Source: Sipunculus nudus (lineage: Eukaryota > Annelida > Sipuncula > Golfingiida > Sipunculidae). Taken from it: a DNA stretch of 64,000 nucleotides. The notes beneath the pieces were generated by a model. It saw only the letters and a list, made by a program, of their open reading frames with translations, was not told the DNA's origin and did no database searches. The stretch's first letter is position 1; every line of letters starts with the position of its first letter. Location: NCBI GenBank assembly GCA_026874595.1, contig CM049313.1, forward strand, positions 49,339,659 through 49,403,658, given 5' to 3'. This document shows, one piece after another, positions 1-10,708 of this stretch. The position numbers and the translations under genes were made by a program.

Positions 1-999
1 GTTCCTGACTGCTATCCTATTGTCTGAGATTAATATGACTGTTTTGTTGCCACGCAGCTGCCCAGCGAAAAGCGGCCAAAACCGCAGCCACAGTTTCTTT
101 CGCATTTATATGGAGATTTTTCATACATGGCATATCATTGGCCCAGTTCCAATAATTCCAGTAATGAACCCAAGTGGCCCCGCTGATATACTACATGCGT
201 CAGTATACACAGCGGACGCGTCATTAGACTGCAGAATGATTTCCCATTAAATGAGAACATGCAATTTTGTCACAAAACAAAATCATCATGCAACTCATTG
301 CTTATCTTTACCCGATGATGCTGCAATTTTAATTTAATCATAGCGCTCAGTATACCACGAAGAAAAACTATTCTGCCTCTTACTGTCGAAGGAATCCAGT
401 TTAATTTTCCCGTAATGCGTTGGAGCTGCCGCTTAGTTACTTGCTGCATACCACATATTTCGTCCAACTATCCCTTTAGTTTTTCAACAGGAATACTTAT
501 TTACATGAGGACTGGACTAGGCTCTATACCCTAAAACACAGGCTCTGACAAGGATCGACGACTATATCGACATATTGCAAGTTCTTGAAAAAACTGACAT
601 TATTAGCAGCATGCTGCGTACGCTGTCACACACTCAACTGACGAGACCAAGATTACATGGTTAATGAAGCGTCGCGAGACTTGCTTTGACTGGCTGACCT
701 TTAACCGGCCTCATTCCGAAATTAAAACCCAAATTAGGTTAATTGGTCGCCTTTACAGAAGTGCCCTGCATTCCATAGAGAAATCACAATAAATTTCAAT
801 TTTCGGTATAGGTCGCAGAAAATCACAGAATATTAAGCGAAAACGCAGAAACGTAAGCACCGCTAAAATTGAGGTACAAATATTTAACGACGGAAATGAA
901 AAATATATGATATTTGTATTATTTAGCTATATAAGCAGAGAATAAAATGAATTTATTCTACATTTGTTTTATATGAGCGCGCTATCCTTTTAAAGATCT
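1..999. other. No recognisable gene
   Basis: I see no coding potential, RNA gene or clear repeat here. Open frames are short (under 80 codons), overlap on both strands and show no domain motif. The sequence is ordinary AT-rich intergenic DNA. Confidence 0.5.
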
Positions 1000-1845
1000 T
1001 TAGATTGTCAGCATTTTTAGTTTATCGGAAGGCTATTTCATAGAACACTTCCGGAATAAAAGGATGGGGTTTTAAGAATTTTTGTGTGTTGTTTCGGAAC
1101 ATTACCGTGGGAGTATACTGATAAACGAGTGTCATCCTGATGAACATCTCTATTAAAAGCAAAATTCTTTATAAGATGAAAGGGGCAAGTTCATTGATAC
1201 ATGTATATGTCAATATCGATAAAAGGTACATGTATCGTTGCTCTATGTTCATGAATCCATTGTCATTGTTGATTGTCCAGCTGCTCTGCGTGTGATCATA
1301 AATGCCCGAGATTATTCTGGCTGCTCGACCTTGAAGCCTCCGAATAGAATGGGAAAACGAAGTGAACAAGCACAATTTCCTGAAAATTTAGTAAGGCCAT
1401 AATCAATATTTGGCTGAATGAACGCATGGTAAAAGGTATTCAAGTATTTTCTGAGGGGAAATTTGCTAATTTGTTGCGAAGTTCCATCACTGAGCGTAAT
1501 TTCTTTTTAACTACTTTTGTCTGATCCTTCCATGATAGCTGGCGGTCATTTGCAATGACCAAATGGCGAACATCCGCAATACTAACAATAGAACTCTAAC
1601 CTATACTGATTGATAGATTATCATTAGACCTATGTTGTTTGGAGTGTATTACGTGGAAGCTGATTTTTCGGCAATTATTTAGAGCTTATTATTACGCCAG
1701 AGCCGTTTACATATATCGTGATATCATCGTGATATCATCGGCATAAATAGAGCATTTCGCTTCAGGGACATAAGCAGGTTAATCGTTCAGACAAATGAAA
1801 AAAATATTGGACCGAGGACGGTGCGTCGAGGCCACCTTTTTTACA
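1000..1845 (-). pseudogene. Decayed non-LTR retrotransposon reverse transcriptase (3' half)
   Basis: Read on the minus strand, this is a broken LINE reverse transcriptase. From high to low coordinate I see a segment like the LGPIFF...LND box near 1,800, the catalytic YADD box at 1,734-1,745, and a thumb-like stretch near 1,390-1,440 (YLNTFYHAFIQPNIDYG). Then comes the connector RLQGRAARIISG near 1,300-1,335, LLSILTYTCINELAPF near 1,170-1,215, and a C-terminal tail resembling the usual NVP...SF...NSLP motif near 1,015-1,090. The order matches the C-terminal half of Jockey/CR1-group LINE ORF2. Several frame changes and stops separate the pieces, and the endonuclease and fingers are absent. It is a dead 5'-truncated copy. 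The clade is not certain. Confidence 0.75.
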
Positions 1846-3249
1846 TATTCTCGTCCTATCAATCAGTCCTTGGGTTTCATTAAAATAAAATGCCGCGAAG
1901 TAGGGCGGAGACCCGGGATTAAGAATACCTGCATACGAATAGGGTTTATAAATTATCATAAATAAAGGGTTTAGCACAGTATGATATATGTATAATAACT
2001 GACGGTGGTCGCACTAGACGTTTTGTCACGATCCATTTGGATGTGCACGTGGTCGGTCTTGATCTTTCGGGAACGATGCAAAGTGTTTCCTAAGGGGGGT
2101 TATTGTCCTTATTTCTCCCAAAATTCAGAGCTTATTTTCAAATCCTTTTTCGAACGGACTGTCACAGCGCCACCTGTCGGCAACTACGATTGTGCATCAA
2201 GTTTGTAAAACTGATTCACGGTTCTGAAAGGTATGTGACGTGGCCGTTTCTGCAACCAATGCAAGAAGAGGACATCAAGAAATATAATTTGAGTAAATTA
2301 ATAAATTTGCGGAATGTGAGGTTTAAAATTAACTTTTTTAAAATTTTACTTAATTATTTACAAATTATCTATAGACTAGTTAATCCTATGGCCCGCGCAT
2401 AAAAAAATCACCCGTCACGAGTCTTTTTTTGGTTATCTATTAAAGTAAAATATGTTGGCCTGTCTTCTCATTTAATCGCGTTGTCTGTCGTAGTTGGGAC
2501 AAATCTAGACTGGCCTTCGAGCGCAAAATAATGAACGGATAGGATAAGTTTGTGGTTAAAAATAACGGAATACTCAATTTTGTACTACAGTGGCGTATAA
2601 TAATGATACTAACACCGAAAAAGACGATATAATTTAGATTCTTATCAGAATGATTGAGCGCGGGTCTGTTCTTTAATGTTCTCGGGAATCTTAATACTAT
2701 CAATATTTATTTATACCATTTTAACCAATGGCCCCATATATTGGTGCTTAAAAAATCATTCCAAATAGTATTCATCGTCGGCATATGCGGATTTATGGCC
2801 TGGCCTGACTGGTAATTAACCTAGGGACTTCCAGTCACTTGCTCTTTAGACGCGGAAAAGTCTCCCTTATCCACGGTCAGCTGTTTCTACCTCGATCTCC
2901 GATCACGATCAGGGTAAAGACTCATTGAGACAATGATTATCCCTGCAATTCTTTGTTCACCTGACACGTTACTTCAGCGGCCTTGACTGACATTGACCGA
3001 GGTTGCTGTGGAAACTACTGTACATAACCATGGCGGACCACATGGACCAAGACGTCACCTGTGCACCCCAGAAACGCGCCCATTTACCAATTATGTACTG
3101 AAACCGGGTGGCACATTTACACCGAGCTATGTTTATTCTTGGGTTACTTTTGCTATTATTTTCATGCAATCAACATCTTTTCATATACGCGCATCAACTG
3201 GCCTTCATTGTGTTTCCGGCTATATCGCCAGTCTCTCTTTAATAAAGCA
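1846..3249. other. No recognisable gene
   Basis: Nothing here supports a gene. Overlapping short frames occur on both strands around 2,000-2,700 and 2,970-3,300 without recognisable motifs. Confidence 0.4.
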
Positions 3250-3715
3250 TTAATCTTTCTCTTTTTTCTTGTTATCCATCCAAAGTCTCTCAAATTCTGA
3301 TTTCAGTGCATTGTTTTCGACTACAATGTTCTCTCTATCATGGCCTCGGTCTCTTCAATTATATATTCAAATTGTTTAACCTTATTTTTGTAAATTTCTG
3401 ACCCTCGGTAGTGATGGCTATCTGTTTTGTTTTCTGACTTTCAAATACATAGTTTAACGTTTTCTTACAGTTCTCCTGTCGAAAACATTTCTTGAATTCT
3501 TAGATTCTTTTCTAACTGCATGACTGCATGAGACGTCAACTGCACTATCGATAGGGTAACTTGGTCAGCTTGGGCTTTGGTGTGTATTTCTGCTTTTGGC
3601 CTCTTTTCTGTCCATGTTTCAGGAAATCTTCCATTCTTTATTATTATGTTGATCCAGCCTCTCCTTTTCTCAAGGGCTATCTTCCGTTTTTGTTCAAGCG
3701 AAGACACGTTTCATG
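3250..3715 (-). pseudogene. Broken coiled-coil reading frame, family unknown
   Basis: On the minus strand a reading frame rich in K, E, R and Q begins near 3,707 (SSLEQKRKIALEKRRGW) and stays open to 3,465. It then continues past in-frame stops with clearly protein-like composition (KVKQFEYIIEETEA near 3,340-3,390). One frame change later it resumes as VVENNALKSEFERLW near 3,280-3,325 and ends at a stop at 3,250-3,252. The charged, heptad-like character suggests a coiled coil, as in ORF1 proteins of some retroelements, or the debris of a host gene. I recognise no family. The stops and frame change make it a pseudogene if it was ever coding. Confidence 0.35.
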
Positions 3716-5355
3716 GCGCGAGCTTTGACCACACAAAACATACTCCACCATTCTGTACCGGAAGTGTATTTATTTATTATACATTGCCAGTGTAGATCTC
3801 CTAGGATTCGTGATTCACATAAGAAGACAGTGGTATAGTAGCTGCTTTTTTTTTTTTTAAATTTTGTCTGACGTCAGTTTCTGGAAGTGTCAGAAAAAAA
3901 TATGCTTCTGTTGAGACCTAGAACATTTTGGTCACAGGGTGTTTCCCGATAGGTGACATCACTGCTTTCTAATAAATCAAATAACCTAATGTATTTATGT
4001 TAAAACAAACTCAGAAAATGGGTCAGTTTAGGTAAAATCTTTAAAAAAAATTGGTTTTATTAGCAAATGAGTAATATGATAATATATTGGGATTTGCTTG
4101 TATGGCAATAACAAGCGAAGGTGGGCCTCAACGGAAAAGCTGTCATTTCGGGGTTTAAAAAATTCATGATAATCTCAGTCTCGGCAAATGATGTTCATGA
4201 CGACCAATTCAAAGTCCTCAGCTCCACCGGAATCAGATGCTAAATATATATTGAAAGAGACGGAAACGTGATATAATCCTGTATCCGTCGTAAACTTATG
4301 AGTTCATTTAAATGCATACAAGAGTCTGATTCGTGCAATTTTGTCGTCTGGCAAGAAATAAAGAAGTTTAGCCCCAAAATATATTGGTTTCTCAGGCACT
4401 ACATCGATTTCGACCGTCTAGAATTATTTAAAAACAATTTTTTTTTCTGTTTAGAAAGAAACGATTGACCGATTATCACGTTAAGGGTTTAGTTGGTGTA
4501 TACAGATTTACGATACAGATCTTTACTGCAGGCCTAAAACATTTATTCACAACAATTCAAAATATTTTTTGTCTTGTTCATAATAATTAACAGTCAAATC
4601 TTTTTTTTATGGAATAGACATGTTACATGTTACTTCTTTCTAATCCGGTGTTTGCAGGATGCTGATCAGTTAATTAGCTAAAATACAAAAACTGATAAGG
4701 AATAACCATACTGATAGAGTTGAACCATTCACACCATTAAAACATAATTTACTTCGACACATGCCCTGGACAATAGTAACGAACGTCTCCTTCACAATAC
4801 GTGCCCCCCCCCCATTGGATCCAGCACTGGTACCGTTTTTTATTTATTGAGAAAAAAGGGTAAATGTGGGAATGACTTAAAATCCCCCCCCCTCCCAACC
4901 CCCCTCCCCGGTAGTCTATAAGGATATTGACCCCTTAAGAGAGTTAAATATTTTACATCATATATGATTACATACATGTTTTAGCATAAGCCAGAATCAA
5001 ACCATATGGACGCTTAAATGATGTAAAATATTAAACTCTATTATAATACATGATCTAAAATTTATAAATATTTTGTATCAGTATGTATAATAAATAAATG
5101 AAATGTTATTGTAATATTTGTCATTTATTACAAAAGTATTTCATTCTGTTTTCTTTTAATTCTGTCTTTTAAATCTGACTTGAAACTGACTTTTTTTCTA
5201 ACCAATTTGTGGTCATTTTACAAATTGCCTGAATGTATCAGACAATATTAAAATTGAAAGTTTCAGACAAATTACAAATTGCCTGATTTTACACATTGAT
5301 TGTATTATAAATAAATATACATATTTATATTTGTACATATATATATTTATATATT
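3716..5355. other. No recognisable gene; contains two oligo(C) tracts
   Basis: AT-rich sequence with no supported gene. Runs of 10 C (4,804-4,813) and 9 C (4,884-4,892) stand out. 5,060-5,350 is very AT-rich. Confidence 0.4.
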
Positions 5356-5400
5356 GTTACGGGGTGAAATAAAAGCGAATCGAACTGCTAGGAAGTTAGT
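5356..5400 (+). repeat. LTR-start-like fragment related to the 19.3-kb TRIM family
   Basis: TGTTACGGGGTGAAATAAAA followed by GCG and a CGAACTG-like stretch resembles the first 40 or so bases of the TRIM LTR at 19.3-19.7 kb read on its own coding strand (TGTAACGGGGTGACATAAAA). Similarity fades after about 5,400, so this is either a truncated relic or the start of a related LTR family. Confidence 0.35.
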
Positions 5401-6216
5401 TCCACAGCATAGCTTAAACTCCTTTCTCCATAGGCTTTAATCCGTATTTTTGGTTTACCCATATTAAGCATTTCTTCTGACCAAAGTGATGTCCCTGGCC
5501 TATATATAACTAACATGTGTGTGATATATTTTGGTGACTGACCGTTCAAAGAAAACTTCCGATTTAGCTGACTTGAGGAGTCCTCCTCCCACTCATCACT
5601 CCGAATGTGTGCCTTCTATGTTGCTAAATTAACACCTCAGCAGGAAACAGTTATCAGAAAATATTCATTATAAAAGGGATTCTTAGTATATATATATATA
5701 ATTACAAATATGTCATACAATTAGTCGAAAACCAAATCTTTTATCGATCAGTGGCTTGAAGTAAATCTATTAGTTGGAACATAATTGCAGTTGTCGATTT
5801 GCCAGGACTTCTAGCGACTTGCATGCAATTAACCAGAGTGACAATATTATTACTATACCAAACATTGACAACATATCAAGTATTCGGTCGTCATTAAATT
5901 ACATTGAGTATCTTTGATTAAAATCGACGTATCCTTAATTTTAGGATATTCTTTTATATTCTGTCTCTATATATGTATATTTATATTTATTTATATGCTA
6001 AGGGTGCATATAACAACGCGGTAGTCTGGCACAACATTTATTTCCCTAGTGCGAACACAACCTGTAATTATAAACAAGGGCCGACAGCAGACCCAAAGAA
6101 ATACCATACAAACATATATTATGACAGCTAATCATTGCTTGAAAACAAGAAAAAATAATATTACACTTGATCACTCTATCAAGTCGTGTAATAAAAATTG
6201 AAGATGGGTAGGGAGG
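5401..6216. other. No recognisable gene
   Basis: AT-rich, with a short (TA)n run at about 5,689-5,700. No coding or RNA signal seen. Confidence 0.4.
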
Positions 6217-6298
6217 GACGATAAAACAAGTGCGTGGTCAACGTGGACCCGAGCTGAACGATTCGGCCCCTGTCGGGATTAGAAACGGATGACAGCAC
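6217..6298 (-). repeat. Left flanking direct repeat of the DIRS-like element
   Basis: Shares GTGGAC, a GA(G/C)CTGA-like stretch, TCGGCCCCTGT and GACAGCAC/GGCAGCAC in the same order and orientation as 9,336-9,405, with a few small indels. Direct, not inverted, orientation is visible by eye. Confidence 0.65.
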
Positions 6299-6610
6299 AT
6301 AAATGTATGCAACACAAACCAGGCTCTTTCTATTTCTCGCAGGTATTCAGCCAGAACAGTACACTAGCCATAGCTTTGGAGCTGGGTTGCGACAACAGCA
6401 GCGGCAACAGGGGGTCTTCGACTGTTAAATTAAATTGTTAGGTCATTGGAAGGGTAACGCTTATCAACGGTTTCATCAACACCGGTGGAGATGCCTGTTT
6501 AGCAAACAATTCTGTTATTTTCATGCTTTTCCCTGATCAACTGAACTTTTTATCGAAACATACAAAACAAAGGTACAATATCGCCCGGCCTCACAGGTTT
6601 CTTAAATATA

Positions 6611-6639
6611 GTGCCTGGGAACCATACCTTTTTGGGCCT
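6611..6639 (+). repeat. Solitary TIR-like sequence of the TIR element family
   Basis: GTGCCTGGGAACCATACC followed by a short T run and GGGCCT matches the right terminal inverted repeats of the TIR elements at 8,339-8,659 and 43,720-44,059. I see no matching left end nearby, so this may be the remnant of a deleted third copy. Confidence 0.45.
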
Positions 6640-7089
6640 GTCCATCACGATTTGATGCGACCCGGTAGATGTGCACTGAAGCCTGCACTGAAGCAGGTCA
6701 CGAAGAGGGCTCCTGCAAAACAATTCTTTCACGGATCCCCCTTTTAAGAAGGGATCGCCGATGTGGATTATTTCGGGTCGGTCACCGCGAAATGTAAGAA
6801 AACCCAAGATAGGGCTCCCGGAGTAAAACTGTCCCGCCATCACACACTCTATGGGCTTTGTGTTACCGGGCCCGAAGACACAAAGAGAAGAGGCGCCCTC
6901 GGGGGAGCAAATATTAAAATGATTAATTATGCATGTAATACGCAAATATTGCAAATAAAAGTGGGTGGAATCTCTTTGGACCAATCCGGAGCATATGTAT
7001 GTCGAAAATCACGGCAATCCGTAAAGTGGTATCAGAGAAGATACGAAAAATTACAAAAATCGCCTTACGCTTTCAATGTATAGATTTTT

Positions 7090-7510
7090 GGCACACTGAT
7101 GCAAACTCGCTGCCGCGCATGAAAAAATAATCATCTAAATAGTGCTCAATATCTACAACTCCCTGTTTATGCATTACATACTTTAGCGCTTGGGCGAAAA
7201 GGGTAAATAATTACGGCGAAGATTGCCAGGCAAATGGAAGTACCACTTGACAATAGTATTGAGTCTATCCGTTACGGTCTGGCCAGGTAATGCCATGTAT
7301 TTCTAATTCCCTGTGTTCTTGTCGTTCGAGCACATGTTTAAATGCGTCCCCTAAATCTATTTTAGCCATTTGAGCGCTCTGGCCGTATCTATGCACCATT
7401 TCCACGATATGATCAATTGTAACATACTGAACGCTACAATCGCATGTTATGGTGTCATTTTACGGAATCTCCTGGTGGTCACGAAAAATCAAGGATCATC
7501 CGAACTTTAT
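7090..7510 (-). pseudogene. DIRS-type reverse transcriptase domain (defective)
   Basis: The reverse transcriptase of the DIRS-like element copies its RNA into DNA. In reading order I see MILDFS and PPGDSV near 7,510-7,460, motif A as AKIDLGDAFKHV (near 7,335-7,366), VVLPFAWQSSP near 7,220-7,255, LFTLFAQALKYVMHKQG near 7,165-7,220, and the catalytic box as HYLDDYFF at about 7,120-7,144 (LDD at 7,130-7,138). The LPFG...SSP...LFA pattern and the LDD box are typical of DIRS/Ngaro rather than gypsy enzymes. From motif A to LDD the frame is continuous but holds two in-frame stops. A one-base frameshift in an A run near 7,465 breaks the upstream part. The copy is inactive. Confidence 0.75.
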
Positions 7511-7755
7511 CGGACGCGCCTACAGGACTGCTAATGAAGATTTGAAAGGAGGTTCCGTATATGGCCCGAGTACACCACATTTTGTGACGTCATCGGCTAA
7601 AACAGCTATTGCGTGTTCGTATGCCGACGGTCAATCAGTTGATTTTATGAAAACTCGGGGCCCGGCCTACCCAAGTGGCACCCCATTTAATGCATAATTA
7701 AGAAGGGTTTCCTTTAATTTTGATCAGGTGGACCCTCGAGTCATTGTTCCATGTA

Positions 7756-8069
7756 CTACATGTTTAAAGGTAGCATTATCTCATTACATTTCCCACACTT
7801 GTACTGGGGTTCCTGGCCTCTACAGCCTTTACACACATGGGCCCGCTTACATTCGGAGAATATACATTTACCCCTTTTGAAGTTATTGCAACCTTCGGTT
7901 TTGCCGTGGTACCAGCGTTCTGATTTTGGCCTTTTAGTCCCTTTTTGTGCCCCGCTTTGTTCTCTTCCGGCGCACTTTGCGCGGGAAAGGGACAAAGAGC
8001 AACTGAATTAATGCTCGGATGACTTACACATGAAGCACTGCTTCGTGTCCGCCCGTATTGCCGTTGCAT
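7756..8069 (-). pseudogene. ORF1 C-terminal Cys/His-rich region of the DIRS-like element
   Basis: The minus-strand frame at 7,995-7,756 contains CNNFKRGKCIFSECKRAHVC followed by KGC and KCGKC. This resembles the C...C...C...H...C cluster at the end of the gag-like ORF1 in DIRS/Ngaro elements, which is thought to bind nucleic acid. A second overlapping minus frame extends to 8,069, so the true frame is probably interrupted. The position just upstream of the reverse transcriptase fits the normal ORF1-ORF2 order. Confidence 0.55.
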
Positions 8070-8338
8070 CGAGAATTTCGATATATAGATCTGTTTCTAT
8101 CCCACCAAAATTAAAGCTGCCTTGCTTTGCCGTTTTAATTCTAAATCAGGTATCATACATGTTCACAGCGGACCACTGATACTTGCCTGAAAGCCTCTGA
8201 ATAAATTGACGGTACCATATATCTCTGGGTGAGATTCCATAAGCATGCTTTCATTGCTATCAACCACATTTCGAAATTGTCTATAGCCTATTTTTTTCTT
8301 CTTTGGGGTCTAAACATTACTGTACCTTCAGTATCAAT

Positions 8339-8659
8339 TAGGCAAAAAAAAAAAAAATAAAAAGCCATGGTTCTCAGGCACGTTTTTTTTCATAAATCAC
8401 TGCGGGCGGGCGGTATTTTATTCTTGACCCTTTTTTGTATGTTTCAATAAAAATGTCATATGATCAGAGAAAATCATGTAAATAACAGGGTTTTTTGCTA
8501 AACAGGTAAAAGCACTACAAAAACAAAGGCAATCGTATCAAAATTGTATTATTTTATCTTCTTGAAAGATGAAAATCAAAATAAAAATGTTTGATGCGGA
8601 GGGTTAAAATTGACGCGGGCGGTGCCTGAGAACCATACCTTTTATTTTTATTTGCCTTA
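8339..8659. mobile_element. TIR element copy 1 (MITE-like), nested in the DIRS-like element
   Basis: An approximately 320-bp non-coding element has inverted ends. The left end is A-rich then CCATGGTTCTCAGGCAC (8,365-8,381). The right end is GTGCCTGAGAACCATACC (8,622-8,639) followed by a T-rich stretch ending in GCCT. GC-rich GCGGGCGGGCGG-type sequence lies just inside the left TIR and GCGGGCGG inside the right. The interior is AT-rich and matches 43,720-44,059 along most of its length, except that the later copy has about 40 extra bases. I could not fix the exact ends or a target duplication. The superfamily is unknown. Confidence 0.7.
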
Positions 8660-8699
8660 TAGGTTCAAGAATTCCACTACCCTTCTCGTCATATAAAAT

Positions 8700-9242
8700 G
8701 TCAATAAGTCTATGAACTCAACGTCTGATGCTTTTTTTGAAAATTTGTTTCTTGTAGGATCAAACGCGCCAGCACCAACAGAGACTCCGTCTGATAATTC
8801 CTGCTGCATATCGCCTGTGCCTTAGAGTTAATTTCTGTTGAATTACTCCAGGGTGCATCCGGCTTAGTCGTATATGTTCCAGCTAAGGCATCAAACATTC
8901 GTTGCATGTTAGCACTCATTTCCGTCATTTGAACCACCAAATGTCTTAAAAAACTTTGCGTGGTAATATAACACATTTCTCTTTGCTCAAAATTATATCC
9001 TTCGTAATTCTCTTGTGAGAGTCCTAAATCCTCGGCCATTTTCTCCAACTAAGGTAAACTTGGTGGCTTGTTATAACTTTTTTCTGCCTTTTTGCTGTTG
9101 GCTTGCTGACCACGTGGCACCGTACAGTTTTTTTCCCAACAGGCCCTGAGAGACCTTTAATGGGATGTCCACAGGATGTACATCGTATCTGTTTTTCGAG
9201 TGCACTTGGATCATGAGCACTTTCTTTTTTTTCATCTGGCAT
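8700..9242 (-). pseudogene. ORF1 (gag-like) N-terminal region of the DIRS-like element
   Basis: Two overlapping minus-strand frames lie here. 9,242-9,024 starts MPDEKKESAHDPSALEKQ and includes a CTSCGHPI zinc-knuckle-like pair. 9,048-8,710 starts MEKMAEDLGLSQENYEGYN and includes VQMTEMSANMQRMFDAL, a helical segment. They overlap by 25 bases in different frames, so a frameshift probably splits one original ORF1. Position (first ORF after the 9.34-9.41 kb repeat) and the Cys-rich region downstream support the assignment. I know no specific homologue for the N-terminal part. Confidence 0.45.
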
Positions 9243-9335
9243 ATTTTTTGTTCGGGTCCAAGCTGAATTCTTAAACTAAGACATTACATAGGGGACGGAC
9301 AAAGACCAGACGGTGTTTCCTCCACCGACACGACA

Positions 9336-9405
9336 AAAAAGGGCTTGGTCAGCGTGGACCTGAGTTGAATCGGCCCCTGTGGAGATTAGACACGGACGGC
9401 AGCAC
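9336..9405 (-). repeat. Right flanking direct repeat of the DIRS-like element
   Basis: Partner of 6,217-6,298 in the same orientation. In the element's own reading direction it sits upstream of ORF1. Confidence 0.65.
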
Positions 9406-9471
9406 GGTGAATTGAACGGTACGTGTTGTCTGTGCTACTGACCCGCAAATAATAATTAACACATTTGATGA

Positions 9472-9543
<72 letters not shown>
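9472..9543. repeat. (CA)n(TA)n microsatellite
   Basis: A CA run followed directly by a long uninterrupted TA run. A second (TA)n block lies at 9,711-9,782. Confidence 0.95.
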
Positions 9544-9547
<4 letters not shown>

Positions 9548-9707
9548 AGCTTGTTCAGTTAAATCAATTTATAGTTACCTAACAGGTGAGGCGATTCCCC
9601 AGTGTAAGTTGTGTTCTCTTTCTCTAGACAGCTGGTACTCGATTAGACTCTACAAATACAATCAAAATAAAAAAATCTTATCACAACACAGATGACCATT
9701 GTCTGTG

Positions 9708-9710
<3 letters not shown>

Positions 9711-9782
<72 letters not shown>
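9711..9782. repeat. (TA)n microsatellite
   Basis: TA dinucleotide run with one CA interruption near 9,747. Confidence 0.95.
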
Positions 9783-9786
<4 letters not shown>

Positions 9787-10420
9787 TATTAAGATCAAAC
9801 ATTACACATTAACCCCCCTCCCCCCGCCAAAAGATTAGTTGCTAACCAACACTCCTATTATACAATTTGTTGGCAGAATTTGCATACAGCAACTTGAACA
9901 AGACAAACATAAATTATATAAGGAGAGGGCCTCCCTCGGGTGACAACATGCTTCAGCTGGCAATACAACTCTTTGCAGGATTCAATGCTTCTTGGATCAA
10001 TTCAAGTTTGTTTACCGATTTTGACAACATCAGTCCGACATGCAATAACTGACCCTTTGTCTTGAGCAGAGGGTGCCGTAGTGAGCTGCCTGTGTCATTC
10101 TTAGTGCATAAGAAAAAGATACTTCTGTTTTTAACAATTTCAAAAATAAACACAAAGAATTATGGACATTAAAATATCACAGTGCCTGAGGTATTTGGTG
10201 ACATTACTGCATAACTATGAGATAATTATGCGGTGTATTCGAGTACTTGAATTATCGTCCACCGAGGTTTGTGTACCTGGTGACCATACTAGCAACAACG
10301 CTCATGCGTGCGCTTCGATTACCGCCCGCCCCGGAATGTGTGGAAAACCTGAAAAATCTTAAGCAAAATTATCAGTTAAATGACAAACTGACAAGACGTA
10401 ACGAATCTCAAGGCATTTAG
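9783..10420. other. No recognisable gene
   Basis: No gene or repeat recognised between the TA run and the LINE endonuclease. Confidence 0.4.
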
Positions 10421-10708
10421 GCAGTTCTGGTAAATGCCTTAACAATTAGAAACAAAGATATGCTATTAATGGTCATTTTAATCAATGCATATATATTTCT
10501 AGTGACTGAAACTTGGCTTGGAAATAAAGATGACAACGTAGGGCTTGGAACAAGTGAACCTAAAAAAAACGGCTATCGTATTGACTTCGTAAACCGTAAA
10601 CGAAGGGGAGGGGACTCCGCCCATGTTGTTCAAAGACAAACAGACCGTCAGATACAATCGTTGCATATTGTTAAATGGATAGTACAACATAAAGCAAGGT
10701 ATTATTGA

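Larger units (their letters stand above)
6217..9405 (-). mobile_element. Decayed DIRS/Ngaro-like tyrosine-recombinase retrotransposon
   Basis: An approximately 3.2-kb element reads on the minus strand between two imperfect direct repeats of about 70-80 bp (6,217-6,298 and 9,336-9,405). From high to low coordinate it carries an ORF1 (gag-like) region at 9,242-8,700, a nested TIR element, a Cys/His-rich ORF1 end at about 7,995-7,756, and a DIRS-type reverse transcriptase at about 7,510-7,090. RNase H, methyltransferase and tyrosine recombinase domains could not be recognised in 6,300-7,090, so the recombinase is either deleted or decayed beyond reading. Known DIRS/Ngaro elements are usually 5-6 kb, so this copy has lost sequence. 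Short direct repeats would fit the split-direct-repeat layout of Ngaro elements; that subclass call is inference. Confidence 0.65.

Noticed and set aside
6550-6984. 144-codon minus-strand frame within the DIRS-like element
   Set aside because: It overlaps a comparable plus-strand frame, shows no RNase H or recombinase motif, and crosses a TIR-like repeat. I could not support it as coding.
6763-7083. Plus-strand frame with an Ig-like SGAYVC phrase
   Set aside because: It lies opposite the DIRS-like coding strand. One short motif without a Trp partner or a paired Cys at the right spacing is not evidence for an Ig domain.
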